A stretch of 64,000 nt of DNA from Sordaria brevicollis (Eukaryota; Ascomycota; Sordariomycetes; Sordariales; Sordariaceae): contig JAUTDP010000005.1 of assembly GCA_033439795.1 (NCBI GenBank), forward strand, positions 1,076,001 through 1,140,000, written 5' to 3'. Below are positions 1 to 12,823 of this stretch, piece by piece. Made by a program: the position numbers and the translations under genes. The notes under the pieces were generated by a model. It worked only from the letters and a program-made list of their open reading frames with translations, made no database searches and was not told the DNA's origin. How positions within the stretch are numbered: position 1 is the stretch's first letter; every line of letters starts with the position of its first letter.

Positions 1-540
1 TAATTGTAAAAGGTCCTTCGAAAAGCGGTACTAATTTAGTATAAAGGCGGCTAGAGTCGAAATTAATAATATCGAATAAAATTCGGTTTCTTAATTTATA
101 TATTAAGGCGTTTAACCGTCGGGTATTAACGTTATCTTTATAACGTTATTAAATTTTTCGGGCGTTTATTATAATATAATTAAATATTTCCTTAAAACGA
201 TTAACGATTTTATAAATTTTAAAATACTTTTTCTATTATATTACCGAAATTTCGGGGGGATAAAGTACCGCTAGTTCGACGCCTATACAGGGGTTAAAAT
301 TATAATTAATAAAAAAGGGGAAGACGCTAATTATTTTAGAAATTTAATTATTATTAACGAATTCCGCAAATAGTAATTAATTAACTTAATTATTTTATAC
401 TTAAATAATATATATCTTTAAATACTATTCTATTTTTACGTTAATATATTCAATTTGACCGTTTATTATTAGGTAAAAAGTGGAGGATAATTTTAATATA
501 ATTTCTAACCGTATTAATAAAGTACGTTAAAATATCGAAA

Positions 541-640
541 TAAATTGGGTACTACGGTTAGAAACGATAAAATCGGAAAGGTTATATAGATTATATACTT
601 ACTTAATAAAACATTCGGCCAATTCTTCGGTAATAAGAAT
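541..640 (-). pseudogene. Element A integrase catalytic-core relic
   Basis: Reverse-complement reading gives ELAECFIK, then a stop, then VYN...DFIVSNRSTQFIS. This corresponds to the Gypsy integrase segment around the second catalytic Asp (IVSDRGTQF), with Asp changed to Asn and Gly to Ser by G-to-A change. The flanking region, about 300-1100, is presumably the rest of the integrase, but it is too mutated for firm boundaries. Confidence 0.75.
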
Positions 641-1966
641 TTTATAGGGGATATAATAGCGTATTTTAATAAAACGGTCAATTACTATAATAACGTATTT
701 AAATTCTTAGCCGCGGCGTAAATATAGGGTAAAAGGGGTAATATAATCGATAAAAATTTCCTTCTAAGCGGTAAAAGGGACGCCCAACGGTTTTAATAAT
801 TTATAAGGGGAATAGTATAACGGTTTAATCTTAGTACATTAGAAATATACTTTATAATAAATATAAACCGATTAATATATCCTTAATTAAAAGTACGAAT
901 AAAATAATAGGTAGAAAGTTTTTTCGCAATTTGGGTAATTAATAAAGGGGGCGTTATAAATACGGCGGATTAATTAAAATTATAATTTTATATCCTTTAA
1001 ATTAACGATAACGGCGCTACAGTAATAAATTCGCCCTTATATTATTCGGTACTCTATAAACGTAATTTTTATTATTTATTTTCGTACTTCTTTAAATTAA
1101 ACGCGGCGCTCGGGGTCTTAAAGGTAGGTTAAAAGGTTTACAAAGAAGATAAATTTTTCGTAAAATTTGGTAATGAAGTTATTTACAGACTTTTCGTTAA
1201 AAATTTCTAAATTGCAAAAACAATATATACCTACGTTAACCTCGGAGTCCGCTTCCGCTTTTATATCGTTTAGTACTTAAATTTTATTAACGAATATATT
1301 TTAATTAAAAAATATTTTATTATAGGCGAGTAAGCGTTCGTTTCCTTCGTAAGGAATGTCTTCTAATTTATAATTAAAGGCGTTAAATCGAATTTAGAAG
1401 GAACTTAATCGATATTTAATCGTAAAATTAAATTATAATAAAAATTAGGATTACCGTATATACCGAAGAGAGAATTACTTATTAACGGTAAACGTTTTTA
1501 AAGTTTTATAATTTATTAATATTTCGAAAAATTATTATACGCCTTCGAATTTTGGCTTTTATTCTTTTAATACTTTAATAATAGCGAATAATTCTTTATT
1601 ATAAATATTATAATTATTTTTAACCGTTGTATATCGTTAATTAAAGTAAGTAATTAGGCGTAAAATACTTTCGTCGTTATATTACGAGAAAATACCGCCG
1701 TATACCCAATTAGAAGCATCGGTTTCAACAATTATCTATTTAAACTAATTATAAATTCGTAGAACGGGACCCGTAATAAATATTTTTTTAAAGGTATTAA
1801 ATAACTTTTGGTATTATTCGGTTTATATTTACGTTATTTTATTTATATCCTTCTTTATAAATTCGTATAATAATCCTACGATAATAAAGAAGTATTTAAT
1901 AAACCGTTGGTAAAAATTTACAAAATTTAAAAAATATTAAAGGGAGCGCTTAGAATTTAAAACCTC

Positions 1967-2330
1967 CTAAGCGGTAATTATAATAACCTTTTCGGGGTCT
2001 ATTTCGAAACTATTAGGAATAATAATTAAATTTAAATATTTCGTATAAGTAATATAAAATTCGTATTTATCGACGTCGAATTGGAGGCTTACTTTAATTA
2101 TACGGTTTAAAATTTCCGTAACGTAACGGACGTAATCTTTTTCGTTATTAAAATATATTAAAATATTATTTAAGTAAGTAGTAATATAAACGTCCAAAAT
2201 ATTATAAAGTATATTATTAATATAATTTTAGAACGTCTTTAATACGCCTTATAAACCGAATAGGTAAATTATTAATTCGAAAAAGCCGAAATAGGTAATA
2301 AACGCCATAAGCTATTCGTATCCCTCCTTA
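1967..2330 (-). pseudogene. Element A reverse transcriptase core relic
   Basis: A 76-codon stretch (1967-2197) is still open and contains YLNNILIYF, the Gypsy RT box YLDDILIYS with both catalytic Asp codons changed to Asn. It continues with NNEKDYVRYVTEIL and a segment ending in IIIPNSFEIDPEKV, typical of the RT thumb. Just upstream in element sense (about 2200-2330) the FGL(F/x)E and TFQNYIN-type motifs can be read with stops. The loss of the Asp pair means no activity. Alternative families such as Copia are excluded by the motif spelling and by the gene order of the element. Confidence 0.85.
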
Positions 2331-4401
2331 ACCCAAATGCGATTAAACGTAATAATAACGTTGAATTTAGTAAAGATTTTCGCTTTATAGATAATATCGA
2401 ATATTTCTTTAATTAATAGTAATAAGTATCGGGATTTTATAGTAACGTTATTAATACCGCAATAATCGACGTAAATACGGACTCCGCTATTAAGTTTCTT
2501 AACGAGGAGGATAGGGGCCGTAGCGGCGGATTAGGAGGGCTAAATAAATTTCTTTTAAAGATTGATATTAATTTATTTTTTAATTACGGCCGCTTTAATA
2601 GGTATAATATATTAGGGCTTTATATTAAACGGTTATTATCTTAGTAATAATTCGATTTTGTAATTATAAGTATAATACGGCGGGATTTCTTCTATTAGGC
2701 GGGGAAAGAAAATTTCGATATTCTTGTAGTATTTAATTAGGACTTTAGCCTTAATTTCGTTATTAAATTTAGTAAATTTATTATTCTTTTCTAGGAAAAT
2801 CTTTATATCCTCTTTAATAATTTTAGTAACGTAAATTTATTTAAGGACTTCTTTATATACGGGAATATCCCGGTTAAAATCCTTTATTAAATTTAATATT
2901 TTTATTAAGGCGGCGGTTTCCTTATCCTTATTAGAATCGGTATTACCGGCTATTATATCAACGAACAAATAAATAAACGGCGGTAAAAGGTATTTATACT
3001 ATTCCCCTTTGCTATTTATAATATTATTTATTATATTTTTTATTAATTCCTCGATATCCGTTAATTCCGAAATCGTAAATAGCCGTTCTAATATAGCGTA
3101 ATTGGTAATTAAGGGTTTAAAGTTTTGCTTCTCGTATATATAATTAAATATAATAGCGTTAAATTTTTTAATATCGGCCGCGTTAAATACGTTATTAACG
3201 CGTATAAAACGTTATAATCGCGTTAAGCGTACCATTCTAATAAAAATACGACGGCTATTTAAGCGAATATATAGTTCGTAAACCGTAGGGCTTTTAATTT
3301 TAACAAGAAGGGCGGCCGTACCGGAAATTCCTTATACTTTAATCCCGGCTCGATTAGCGATTAAAGCCTTTATAGGGTTATTAATACAGCGCGGAGAATT
3401 ATTATATTACTCAACTTTAGGGATTAGGGAGGGAATTAAAGTAAGTTTATTTTCGGAAGTTAGGGAGGAGGGTAATAATTTAAGGATTAGTATTATTCGC
3501 GGAGTAGTTTAAAAAGCGGGCTCCGGTCGTAAAATTATTTTAAAGGATTTAAGGAACGGAAGCGGCGGCGGGGTTAAAATCGGGGTATTTAATCGTAATA
3601 GTAAGCGAATAATTATTACCATAATACAATTAACAAAATTTTTAAGTGCAGTAGTTTATTTATTAGAAAGATTTAAGGGGAAGTAGTAACTACAGTATTA
3701 AGTAAAGCGGACGGTATAATTATTATAATTAATTTTAAATCGATAATATTATATTTATAAAAAGCCGAAAATAATAGGGTAATTTTTAAAAATATTATAA
3801 ACGAGGAAGGTAATAATCTTTATATAAAAATTAATATAAAATTAAGCGTAAATTCCTTTAAAAATAATATTTTTAACGATATTATTAGTAAAGACTAATT
3901 TTTTTAGTCGTAAAAGTTTAAAATGTAGGAAGTTATTCTTTTTTATAAACAAAGAATTTAAAAAAGCGTAAATAGAATAACCGCTATCTATTAAAGTAAT
4001 ATAATAATTTTTACGCGATCTAGTATATATATAAAATAATAAGAGTATTAAATTTAAAGATGCGGAATTATTTAAAGATTGAATTCGTATTTCCTTTAAA
4101 TCCTTTAACTTATAGTTTGAAATTTACTTCTTTAATAATATTAATTCGGGTTTCTATACGCGATTGTATATAAAGGTTAGGTATTTCCCTAATTATTATA
4201 ATATTCGCCGCTAATAGTTTATTCGGCGGGTTAAGCGGGAGCCGGGTTAATAACCGGAGCGGGAGCCGGATTAGCAGCAGGGGCGTTAGCGCTACGAACG
4301 TTAACGGTATTATTATTATTATTATTATTATTTTTATTGCGATTACAGTTGCCGTTACAATAATTATTCTTATTAACAGGGCTTTGGGGATTATAATTAA
4401 C

Positions 4402-4455
4402 GGAACGAAGGTAATTTTTAATTAAATAACCGGATTAGCCGTAACAATAATAAAA
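4402..4455 (-). pseudogene. Element A gag zinc-knuckle relic
   Basis: Minus-strand codons read FYYCYG, stop, SGYLIKNYLR. Spacing matches a CX2CX4HX4C knuckle in which three Cys and the His have all become Tyr, each explicable by one RIP transition (TGT to TAT, CAT to TAT). This places the gag 3' end here and puts the capsid part between about 4500 and 5900. Confidence 0.6.
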
Positions 4456-6099
4456 GTTATTATATATACGCTAATTTAATATATTAAGGTAAATAATACC
4501 GGTAAGGTTAATAGCGTCGAAATCTATTTTATTACCGCTTTAATTAACGGTACGGTTATTAAAGTTAAAAGTAGAATTAGAGCCGCTAATAACGGAATTG
4601 GAATTATTACCGGAATTAATATTAGCGTTATTATTAAGGGCGTTATTAAAAATATTACAGGCTATACGGGCGCGGTAGTCGGTATTATTTTGAGCGTGGG
4701 CGATTTTACAATATATTTTTAACTATTTATCTTAAGCGTTATTAACAAGGGGCTTACAATAAGCGCTAGCGTTACAAATACGTTTAGAAATTTTATTCCT
4801 TAGGTATTCGACCTTTTAAGTTTTAATTAAGCCGTAAATAATTATTAAGGACGTTAATTCTATTTCGAAGTCGGTAAAATTCTTATTAAGTTAGTAGTAT
4901 TCGGTTAAGCGACGTTAAGCATCCTATTTAATATTAACCGTTTCGAAACGTTTAATTAAATATTATATAAATTCGGCGCCTATCTTCTATTTTTAAACGT
5001 CCTTATTATTCTCGATTATAATAATTTCAATAAAGTCGTTAATATTGGACTTAAAGTTAGGGCCGAATAATATAACTATACGTAAAATCTTTTAACGCTC
5101 GTCCTAGAATAATATTAGGTCGTAAATTTATTAAGTCTAAATAGTTATACACTAAGAGCGGAAAATACGAATACGTTTAGCGGGGTCCTTTTCGAAACCG
5201 GTAAAGACGGGGGGGTCGGCGACCGTTTATTTATAAATATTATTAATACCCGGAGCAGTAGGGTTAAAATTACTAGGGTTGGAAAATATAGCGGCGGTTT
5301 AGGTATTGAATTTATTATATTAGGTTTTAAAATCGGAATATTCTTTCTAAAGAATAGCGTACAACGCTTAGAGGTTTTTAAAATTAATAAAAATTATATC
5401 GAATTAATTAATAAAATTATTATTTCGATTACGGATAAATATATAATTATCGCGAAGGCGCTAATAAGCGCGGCCGAATAATTAAACGATAAACGCGAAA
5501 GCGGCTTCTCTAACAATTAAAGAAGCGCGGTCGAAGTAATTATAAAAGACGAAACGGAGCTCTTTATCGTTACCGAAGTCTATAAAGATCTCTTTAATAT
5601 CTTCATTGGAAATAAATTCGTAAAGAGCGGCGCGGGTAACATTAATATTAAGAATTAAATTATTATTATTATTAGTAATATTATATAAAGTTTCTAAAAT
5701 AGCGGCGTTATTAGGATTAATAAAGTTAATATTAAGAACTAGAGCATTAAAGAGAATATTCGACGTATTATTAAGAAAGAAGATTACAGGGTCGTTATTA
5801 CCGTTATAAAATATAGAAAACGGTATAATTAGGATCGTTTAATTATTATAAGTCTTTTTATTTATTAAATATAGAGACCTTCCCTTATTTAATTAAATAA
5901 AGGGATTTAATAATAAAGGAGATACGTTAATTTAATAGCTCGTATACAGCGAACGGGAAATAGGCGATTTATTTTGAATAAAATAAAGTTACGCGTAAAC
6001 GCATTATTTTGAAGGTGCAATTAACTATTATAGGGATAGTTAATATAAGGGTAAGTAGTAGATATAGATATATATAATTGTATAGAGGAAGAAAGAGGA

Positions 6100-6332
6100 A
6101 AAGGAAGAAAGTGTACGTAGGAGGCCCGCCCTTTATAGGGCGCGATGGGAACGCGCTAGTTACGCGCGGTTAGGTGACCCTAACCGTATAGGCGGTGAGT
6201 AATGACGTAATGTCCCGTGCGGGCGGGACCATCCCGAGTATAGTGGTACGTCTTAGGAAGCGACCACTGTACGAGCACAAGCACGTGATGGCAATATGCC
6301 AATCACGTGCAGTCACGGCTAGGCCTGTGACA
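6100..6332 (-). repeat. 5' LTR of element A (outer end precise, inner end unclear)
   Basis: The composition changes sharply from AT-rich to GC-rich here and CpA dinucleotides reappear. In minus orientation the segment starts TGTCACAGG at 6332 and holds a long imperfect palindrome around two CACGTG sites (6281-6310). The inner LTR end was not determined because no second copy lies in the window; it is probably between 5990 and 6100. Confidence 0.6.
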
Positions 6333-6651
6333 ATATTTTTCCTTTCGCCGATTTTATTTTTACGTTTATTAAATTCGTTAATTCTTACGAATTTAATATT
6401 TATTATTATATTAACGCTTTTAAATTAAAAATTAATAAACGTTTTTAGAATATTTTTATTAACGTTATTAGTATTAATTACCTAGCCCTTAACGATTTCG
6501 AAGGTTGGGTAAACCTCTTTTACAAATTTATTATTAATTTATTAAATATTAATTATTACACCAGCGTTTCGCTATTTACCCCCATTTAACCCGCTAGCGA
6601 CCTTATAATTTTTAATAAAATTTTTACCCCTATAAGGAAATTTAATAATTT

Positions 6652-6762
6652 TATTTCTATAAAAGAACGAATTTACTATAAGGTAGAAGGTTTATATATA
6701 TATTATAACGGGGCTAATTATTATATTATAATTTATATAATTAAAGCGAAATATAAAGCTTA
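6652..6762 (+). pseudogene. Element B gag zinc-knuckle relic
   Basis: The frame reads SIKERIYYKVEG followed by LYIYYNGANYYIIIY, matching a knuckle of spacing CX2CX4HX4C with every Cys and the His changed to Tyr or Ile by RIP transitions. It ends in KAKYKA and a stop, as expected near the end of gag. Confidence 0.7.
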
Positions 6763-8319
6763 AACCCCCATTTCCGTTTAAAATACTTCGGCTTCAACGT
6801 TAATATTTAAAGCGGGAAAAATTTAATTTCTAATAAAAATCGCCGTTAAAAGCGTAATATAAAAGAATTAAAAGATTTATATTTATATTCTATAAAATTA
6901 AATATTAATTTCTCTTTTTTAAATTTTATTTACTTTAATAACGCCTTTAAAATATTATATTTTATAATAATCGATTTTAGGTATTTACCGATAAATTTTA
7001 TTAATTCTTTTTTCGTATAATATTATATTCTCCTTTTAATATTTTTCTACTATTTTTATACTTTTTATTTAGCCGATAATTACAAAAGTAATTTTATTTC
7101 TTATATTTATATTATATTTTATTTTATTAATTCTTTTATAAATCGCTTTATTCTCTTTATTTAACCTTTTAATAACCCTAATATTATTTTTAATTTCTTT
7201 TAATTAAAAAGGTATAACTTTATTATAAATTAATTATAAAATATTATAAATTTCCTTAATTTTATTATTAAAAAAACGCTTTTATTTCTTTTACCCTCCG
7301 TTAAAAACGTATTAGATTTTCCCCTACCGGTTATAACCCTTTAAATATTATTAAAAATTAAGCCTATATTCCGAAATTTAACCCGGCTTTCTATTAAATT
7401 ACAAAAATTTCGCCGCCGTTTTATTTCCCCCTATTATATTTTAAAGGCCTATTTTCGCTTAAATAAATGTAATTAATTATAAAATATAATTATCTACTTA
7501 TTATTTACCTTTAATTTTATTTTAGCGTACGAAAAATCCGGCGTAAAAATCTTTAAATATATTCCCACTTAATTTTATTATTTTATTAAAATTATAATAC
7601 TTTTCCCCGGTATTAATAATAATTCGCCGACGGTTATAATTCTATTCTTTAACCCTAATTTTAAAGATTTTAATTAAATCTTTAACGATTTCGATAATAT
7701 TATACTTTATATAATATTCGCCGGCTAATTTATATTTATCCTTTTTTATTAATTTTTAATTAATTATTAGGATTAAATAATAGAATAATTATAATTCCGA
7801 ACCGTTTCGGCGGAAAATATTTAAAAATATATTAACGGAAAGCCGGCGCTTATTTACGTAAAAATTATTAAAATTTTATTAAAATACTTTTATTACCTTT
7901 AAAAAGCTTTCGACCCCGAAATTATAAAAATAATACCGCTTTACCGCCCCTTCGACTATAAAATCGATTTTATTCCCAATTAAATCCCTCTATATTATTA
8001 TTTACGCTTTATATTCTAAAAAGAATTTTATATTATATATAAATATTTAAACGATTATTTAACTTTTAGTTTTATTTATTTAAATTCGTCCTTTACAACT
8101 ATTTTTATATTCCTAGCCCGAAAATTAAAAGGTAATATACGAATTTATATTAATTACTATAAATTAAATAATATTATAATAAAAAATAAATATTTTATTC
8201 CCTTTATTCGTAAATTAATTAATTCCTTCTATAAGGCGAAGTAATTAAATAAATTCGATATTATTATAATTTTTAACCGTTTATATATCGCCGAAGGTAA
8301 TAAATAGAAAATTATATTT

Positions 8320-8700
8320 ATTATTAAATTTAATCTCTTTGAATATTTTATTATAAATTTCGGTATAATAAGCGTATTAGCGTCGTTTTAATATTATATT
8401 AATTATATTTTATTTAATATTTTAAATAAATACGCTACAGCTTACTTCGACAATATATTTATTTATAGCGGGATTAAAACGGAATATAAATATTACTTTG
8501 AAAACGTTATAAAGAAATTTATAAAAGTAAATTTAATTATCGATATCCGGAAATATAAATTCTATAAATATAAAATAAAGTACTTAAAGTTTATTATTTC
8601 TTATAACGATTTATATATAAATTCCGAAAAGGTTAATATTATTATTAGTTAGGGCGTTTTGGAAATTTTAAAGGATTTTTAATATTTTATTAATTTTACG
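8320..8700 (+). pseudogene. Element B reverse transcriptase relic
   Basis: The plus-strand frame gives FNLFEYFIINFG, then ASF, a stop, YYINY, then NKYATAYFDNIFIYS, the Gypsy RT active-site box (YLDDILIYS) with one catalytic Asp changed to Asn. It continues into KFIKVNLIIDIRKYKFYK and KYLKFIISYNDLYI, the thumb segment. The wording is close to the RT of element A, so A and B belong to related Gypsy lineages. Confidence 0.85.
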
Positions 8701-9180
8701 AATTTTTATTGCAAATTTATTAAAAGCTTTTTTAAAATCGTTTAACCCCTTATAACCTTTATATTTTATAATAAATAAATTAGCCTTATATTTAAAATTA
8801 TAATTATAATATTTAAACGTTTAAAGAATAGTTTTATTTCGGCCCTTATTTTTATATACTATTACCCTAAGCGGTAAATTATTATTAAAATCGACGTTTC
8901 GGATTAAGCGTTTAGCGGTATTTTCTTTTAAATTAATAAAAAAAGGAAATACTACTTTATTACCTTCTTTTCGTTTAAATATTCCCCGGCCGAATATAAT
9001 TACGAAATTTATAATAAAGAGTTTTTCGTTATTATTAAAATTTTCGAAGAATAGTGCCCCGAATTTTAAAGAATTAAGGACGCTATCGAAATTATTATTA
9101 ATTATAAGAACTTTTAATATTTTATAATAATAAAATTCTTTAATTAATAGTAAATTCGGTAATCCGAATTTTTTAATAAT
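8700..9180 (+). pseudogene. Element B RNase H relic
   Basis: Downstream of the RT the frame reads KIDVSD, stop, AFSGIFF and then KYSPAEYNYEIYNKEFFVI, matching the Gypsy RNase H segments (TDASD...GAVL and SPAERNYEIYDKELLAI). Stops replace Trp or Gln codons, as RIP does. No complete enzyme remains. Confidence 0.75.
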
Positions 9181-9829
9181 TTCCGCTTTAAAATTATATA
9201 TCGTTTAGGCGCTTACGCCGCCGTCTTTAACGCCTTCTCTTAATTATTTAAAAATACTTTAATAAATAAACGTAATTTCGGCGATAATTAAATAACGAAT
9301 TATATACGTATTTTATTACTAAAGGAAAATTAAATTAAAGAATTAAACCCTAATAATTATAATAGCGGTAATAATAAATAATTTATAAAATTCCTAATCT
9401 TCGATATTAAATTACTAATTAACGATTATATTAACGTTATTTATTTTATTTTATTTAATTCCTTTATAATTATTTTTTATTTTTAAAACTTTAATTATAA
9501 AAAATTCTTTAAATATATTAAAAAAATTGTAAAAGCTATTATAATAGATTACGAAATCTTTTACAATTGGATTTTAATTAATAAATAGGTTTTTATCCCC
9601 CCTTATAATAAAATTCGCCTTTAAATTCTCTAACGTATTTATAATTTAATATTCAATAGTTATTTAAATTGTTTTAAAATTTATAATTTTATTTAATGGA
9701 TTTATATTTAATTTAATTTATTTAAAGATATAATTACCTTCGTTTAAAATTATTATTTCTATACTTAAGTTAAAAATTCTAAATTTACGCCCCTAAATTT
9801 ATTTAAATTTATACCGGTCCCGTTTTATT

Positions 9830-10330
9830 AATAATTTAACCTTTTAATAAATTTTATCGGCCCCCTTCTTAAAATTAAAAGCGGCGGGAAAATATATGAT
9901 TATATTATAGTAATTATCGACTACTTAACGAAAATATAGTATTATATCCTTATTTATAATTTAATTATTAAGAGAATTATTAATACCTTCCTCCGCGAAG
10001 TTTATTACTTATATAATACTTCTAATTCTATTATCTCCGACTATAATTCTTAATTTATTACTACTTTTTAACGGGAATTTTATTAACTCTTCGGTATTTA
10101 ATAAAAACTCTCCTTATCTATTTATTTAAAAATTAATAATTAAATAAAGATTATAAACGTTTATATCGAATAATATTTATATGCCTTTTATTCTTATTAT
10201 TAAAACGATTAATTTATTTAATTACCCTTTACTAAATTCGTAGCGAATAATTATATTTTAAAAACTATAAACCTCTTTTTATTCTTCATTAATTACGGTT
10301 AATACCCGAAAATAGGTATTAAACCCCTTT
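9830..10330 (+). pseudogene. Element B integrase relic
   Basis: The plus-strand frame contains YDYIIVIIDYLTKI, then the segment SNSIISDYNS with a stop before FITTF, the integrase core around the second catalytic Asp (ISDRGSQF), and further on FTKFVANNY. The pattern is a Gypsy integrase with RIP stops. The D,D,E residues are partly readable but the frame is broken. Confidence 0.75.
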
Positions 10331-11056
10331 AATATTATAATACCTTTATATCGTTAATACAATATTAGGAATTATTTAACGCTTAGGCAATTAAAGAGCG
10401 TATAAATTATATTACTATTAAAGCCCGCTTATTTATAGAAGAAATTTAAGAAAGATAAAGGCATTATATTAACGTTTATAAATCGGATATTTTAGAATAT
10501 ATAATTGGGAATAAAATTTAGGTTAATATTAAATATTAGGATTAGGGCCGCTTATCCCCTAAATTGGCCAATAAATAAATAAGCCCGTTCGTCGTTAAAA
10601 AAATATACCGCCGGGTAATTACCCTTATTATAAATATAATATATAAAATCTTCTTTATTTTCTATACCTCTTTCGTTTAATTTTATTAAAAAGGTTTATT
10701 TAATTAAAAAGCTTTTAACGAAGCCTTCGATTAATAAATAAAGGGCGTTATCGTTTTTAAAATAATATTTAATAAAGAAAAATAGTATTTTAAATATATT
10801 TTTAATTTTATATAATCTTTAAAGGGTAAATTATTCCATAAAATTAAATAGCCCCGATTTTACCCGTTAAATTAACGCCCTATAAAAGATTTTTAAATTA
10901 ATATAAATAATATTTAAAATTTCTATATTAAATATTTATATAAATTAGGTTTTAAATTTAATAGGATTTCGAACTTAACGTTAATAAAAATTAGGCGAAG
11001 CTTTAAGGGAATATAATGTAATTAATAATTCGCCCGAACCTAATTTATCTCTTATA

Positions 11057-11160
11057 TATAAATTATAATACATCCTTACGGTCTCTTACATATAAATTAT
11101 AATATATTTTTATAATTTCTTATATATATATTATAATATATTTTTATAATTTCTTCCTAC
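11057..11160. repeat. Imperfect AT-rich tandem repeat
   Basis: About three copies of a 35-40-bp unit containing TATAAATTATAATA and TTTTTATAATTTCTTA lie in a row just after the end of element B pol. It may be the 3' untranslated part of B or an independent satellite. The copies differ by transitions. Confidence 0.5.
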
Positions 11161-11964
11161 GGTTTTGGTTTATAAATTATATAATTATATTATTTAAACC
11201 TTAAACTTTATCTTTTTTAATATTTCTTCGTAATAAAATATAATAATAAAATTGCATTTTTATTATTATTTTCTTATCGAAATATTATATTCTTATTAAT
11301 TATTTTCTATTAAAATTTATTATTTCCGAAGCGAAGCTTTAATATTTTATCGGCTATTTAAATAAAAATTTATATAAGGAAATTATTTATAATTTACGCA
11401 ATTTCCTCCTCTTAACGCTCGGGATTAATATTTTTAATAACGTTATATATACAAATTACTTCCGCTTCGATTACGTTATAAAAATACTTTTTAATAAGAA
11501 ATTAAATTAATTAACCGGGGTCGCTATAAATAAAGCGTACCAATTAAATTTCCTTCCAATATTAATACTCTTATATAGGAATACCTATAGCGGAACGCTT
11601 AAAAGCCGATTATATTAGGGCCTAAGTACGTTTATCGGCGATTTTTTTAATAACGGCGCGCTATAGAATAATTAATATTATATTATATATTCGCCTACCC
11701 TTTAATAATATATTTATAATATCCTTAATAGCCTTCTTAAAGCCCAAAAGCCTAAATTCGGTTTTAATAACCGTTTTAATAATATTAAAATATATTAGGA
11801 AATTTTTAATAACGATTACAATACGTATATATAACGCCTCTTCCTAAATAAAAACTCTATTAATATTACGTTTTTAAAATTTAATTAATTAACGAATTAG
11901 GGTAATAATATCGGTTCCGTCGCCAATTATTAAAATAGCGGGCTTATTTTATTAATAAAACGCT

Positions 11965-11968
<4 letters not shown>

Positions 11969-11998
<30 letters not shown>
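11969..11998 (+). repeat. Homopolymer of 30 A
   Basis: A pure run of 30 A residues lies inside element B sequence, followed by CTAAACTCACTTCG. It could be a polypurine tract ahead of the B 3' LTR (which would then span about 12000-12823), or the tail of an inserted LINE or SINE. Neither is proven. Confidence 0.6.
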
Positions 11999-12004
<6 letters not shown>

Positions 12005-12479
12005 TCACTTCGTTATAATTCTTTTTATAATTAATATATTTATAGTATTTTTTCTTCTTATTTAAAGGGTAAAAGTATCGAAACGCTATAAGAACGCTAT
12101 TATTTAAAATAATATTTTTAATAATAAATTTTAAATAAATTATATAATTTATACCTTTAACGGGAACCGTATTAAAATCCTTATAAAGGTAATAGTAAAG
12201 AGGTATAATAATATTAAAGAAACGTATAAAATTTTTACAAAATTTACTTTATTATAAGCGAAAAAGGAATATTTATTGTATAAGGAATTTAAAGAATATT
12301 AAAATTATATTAATAAAAATTATAAAAAAGAAAGGAAAAAGAGAAGGAGAGTTTAAAAGTTTAGAGGTTTAATTAAAATAAAAAAAGAAGAATTATAAGT
12401 TTATATATTATTTTAATTATCCGGATTCGGTTTAATATAATATTATTTATAATTACCGCGGTAAATAATCGCTAAATTT

Positions 12480-12823
12480 ATTATATTTATTTCAACGCGC
12501 GTAATAGTACGGGCCACCCGCTACCGTTATGCCCGTAATTTATTAATTGGTTTATAAGGGTATCGGTATACTAATTTTATTAATAATTGAAGTTAATTGT
12601 ATTTTAAAGCCGGGGGTATTATTATAATACTAAATTATCGGTAATATTCTCTAGGCGTCTTAGCACCGAATTACTAATAGAGTATAATTGTACCTATAAT
12701 TATATTTCTATTTTATTTATATATATAGTCCGAGAGTAGAATTTTCGCTACTCTCTCTCGATCTTCTCCTCTTCGTATAATAATACGTCTTCTCTAAGCC
12801 TCTGCTAGATTAGTATCGTAACA
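12480..12823 (+). repeat. LTR-like segment, probably the 3' LTR end of element B
   Basis: The AT-rich background is interrupted by a GC-containing stretch with a TATATATAG box (near 12718), a CT-rich leader (CTCTCTCTCGATCTTCTCC) and the terminus GTATCGTAACA. This layout (promoter box, leader, CA end) is typical of a fungal LTR read on the plus strand. The 5' boundary was not found and no second copy exists here to confirm it. Confidence 0.5.

Larger units (their letters stand above)
1..6332 (-). mobile_element. Element A: RIP-mutated Ty3/Gypsy LTR retrotransposon, cut by window edge
   Basis: Minus-strand translation in shifting frames gives the order of a Gypsy element: a gag region with a CX2CX4HX4C knuckle relic (about 4402-4455), reverse transcriptase (about 1967-2330) and an integrase core (about 541-625). 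The right edge is an LTR end reading ...CTGTGACA at 6332, i.e. a 5' LTR starting TGTCACAGG in element orientation. Stops occur throughout. Active-site Asp codons have become Asn and Cys/His codons have become Tyr, as expected from C-to-T and G-to-A change. The element continues left of base 1, so its 3' LTR and target duplication cannot be seen. It abuts the gag of element B at 6333, which suggests that A inserted into B. Confidence 0.85.
6333..12823 (+). mobile_element. Element B: RIP-mutated Ty3/Gypsy LTR retrotransposon lacking its 5' end in this window
   Basis: Plus-strand frames give a gag knuckle (6652-6762), reverse transcriptase (8320-8700), RNase H (about 8700-9180) and integrase (about 9830-10330), the Gypsy order. 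The 5' LTR and early gag are missing because element A occupies the left side. The right end reads GTATCGTAACA at 12823, an LTR-type CA terminus preceded by a TATATATAG promoter-like stretch near 12718. The next base starts element C pol sequence. All domains carry stops and RIP-type substitutions. The span from the end of pol (about 11000) to the LTR is unusually long, so a further unrecognised insertion may lie in 11000-12480. Confidence 0.75.

Noticed and set aside
6195..6428. 77-codon frame spanning the A/B junction
   Set aside because: It crosses an LTR end into unrelated gag sequence, so it cannot be a real gene.
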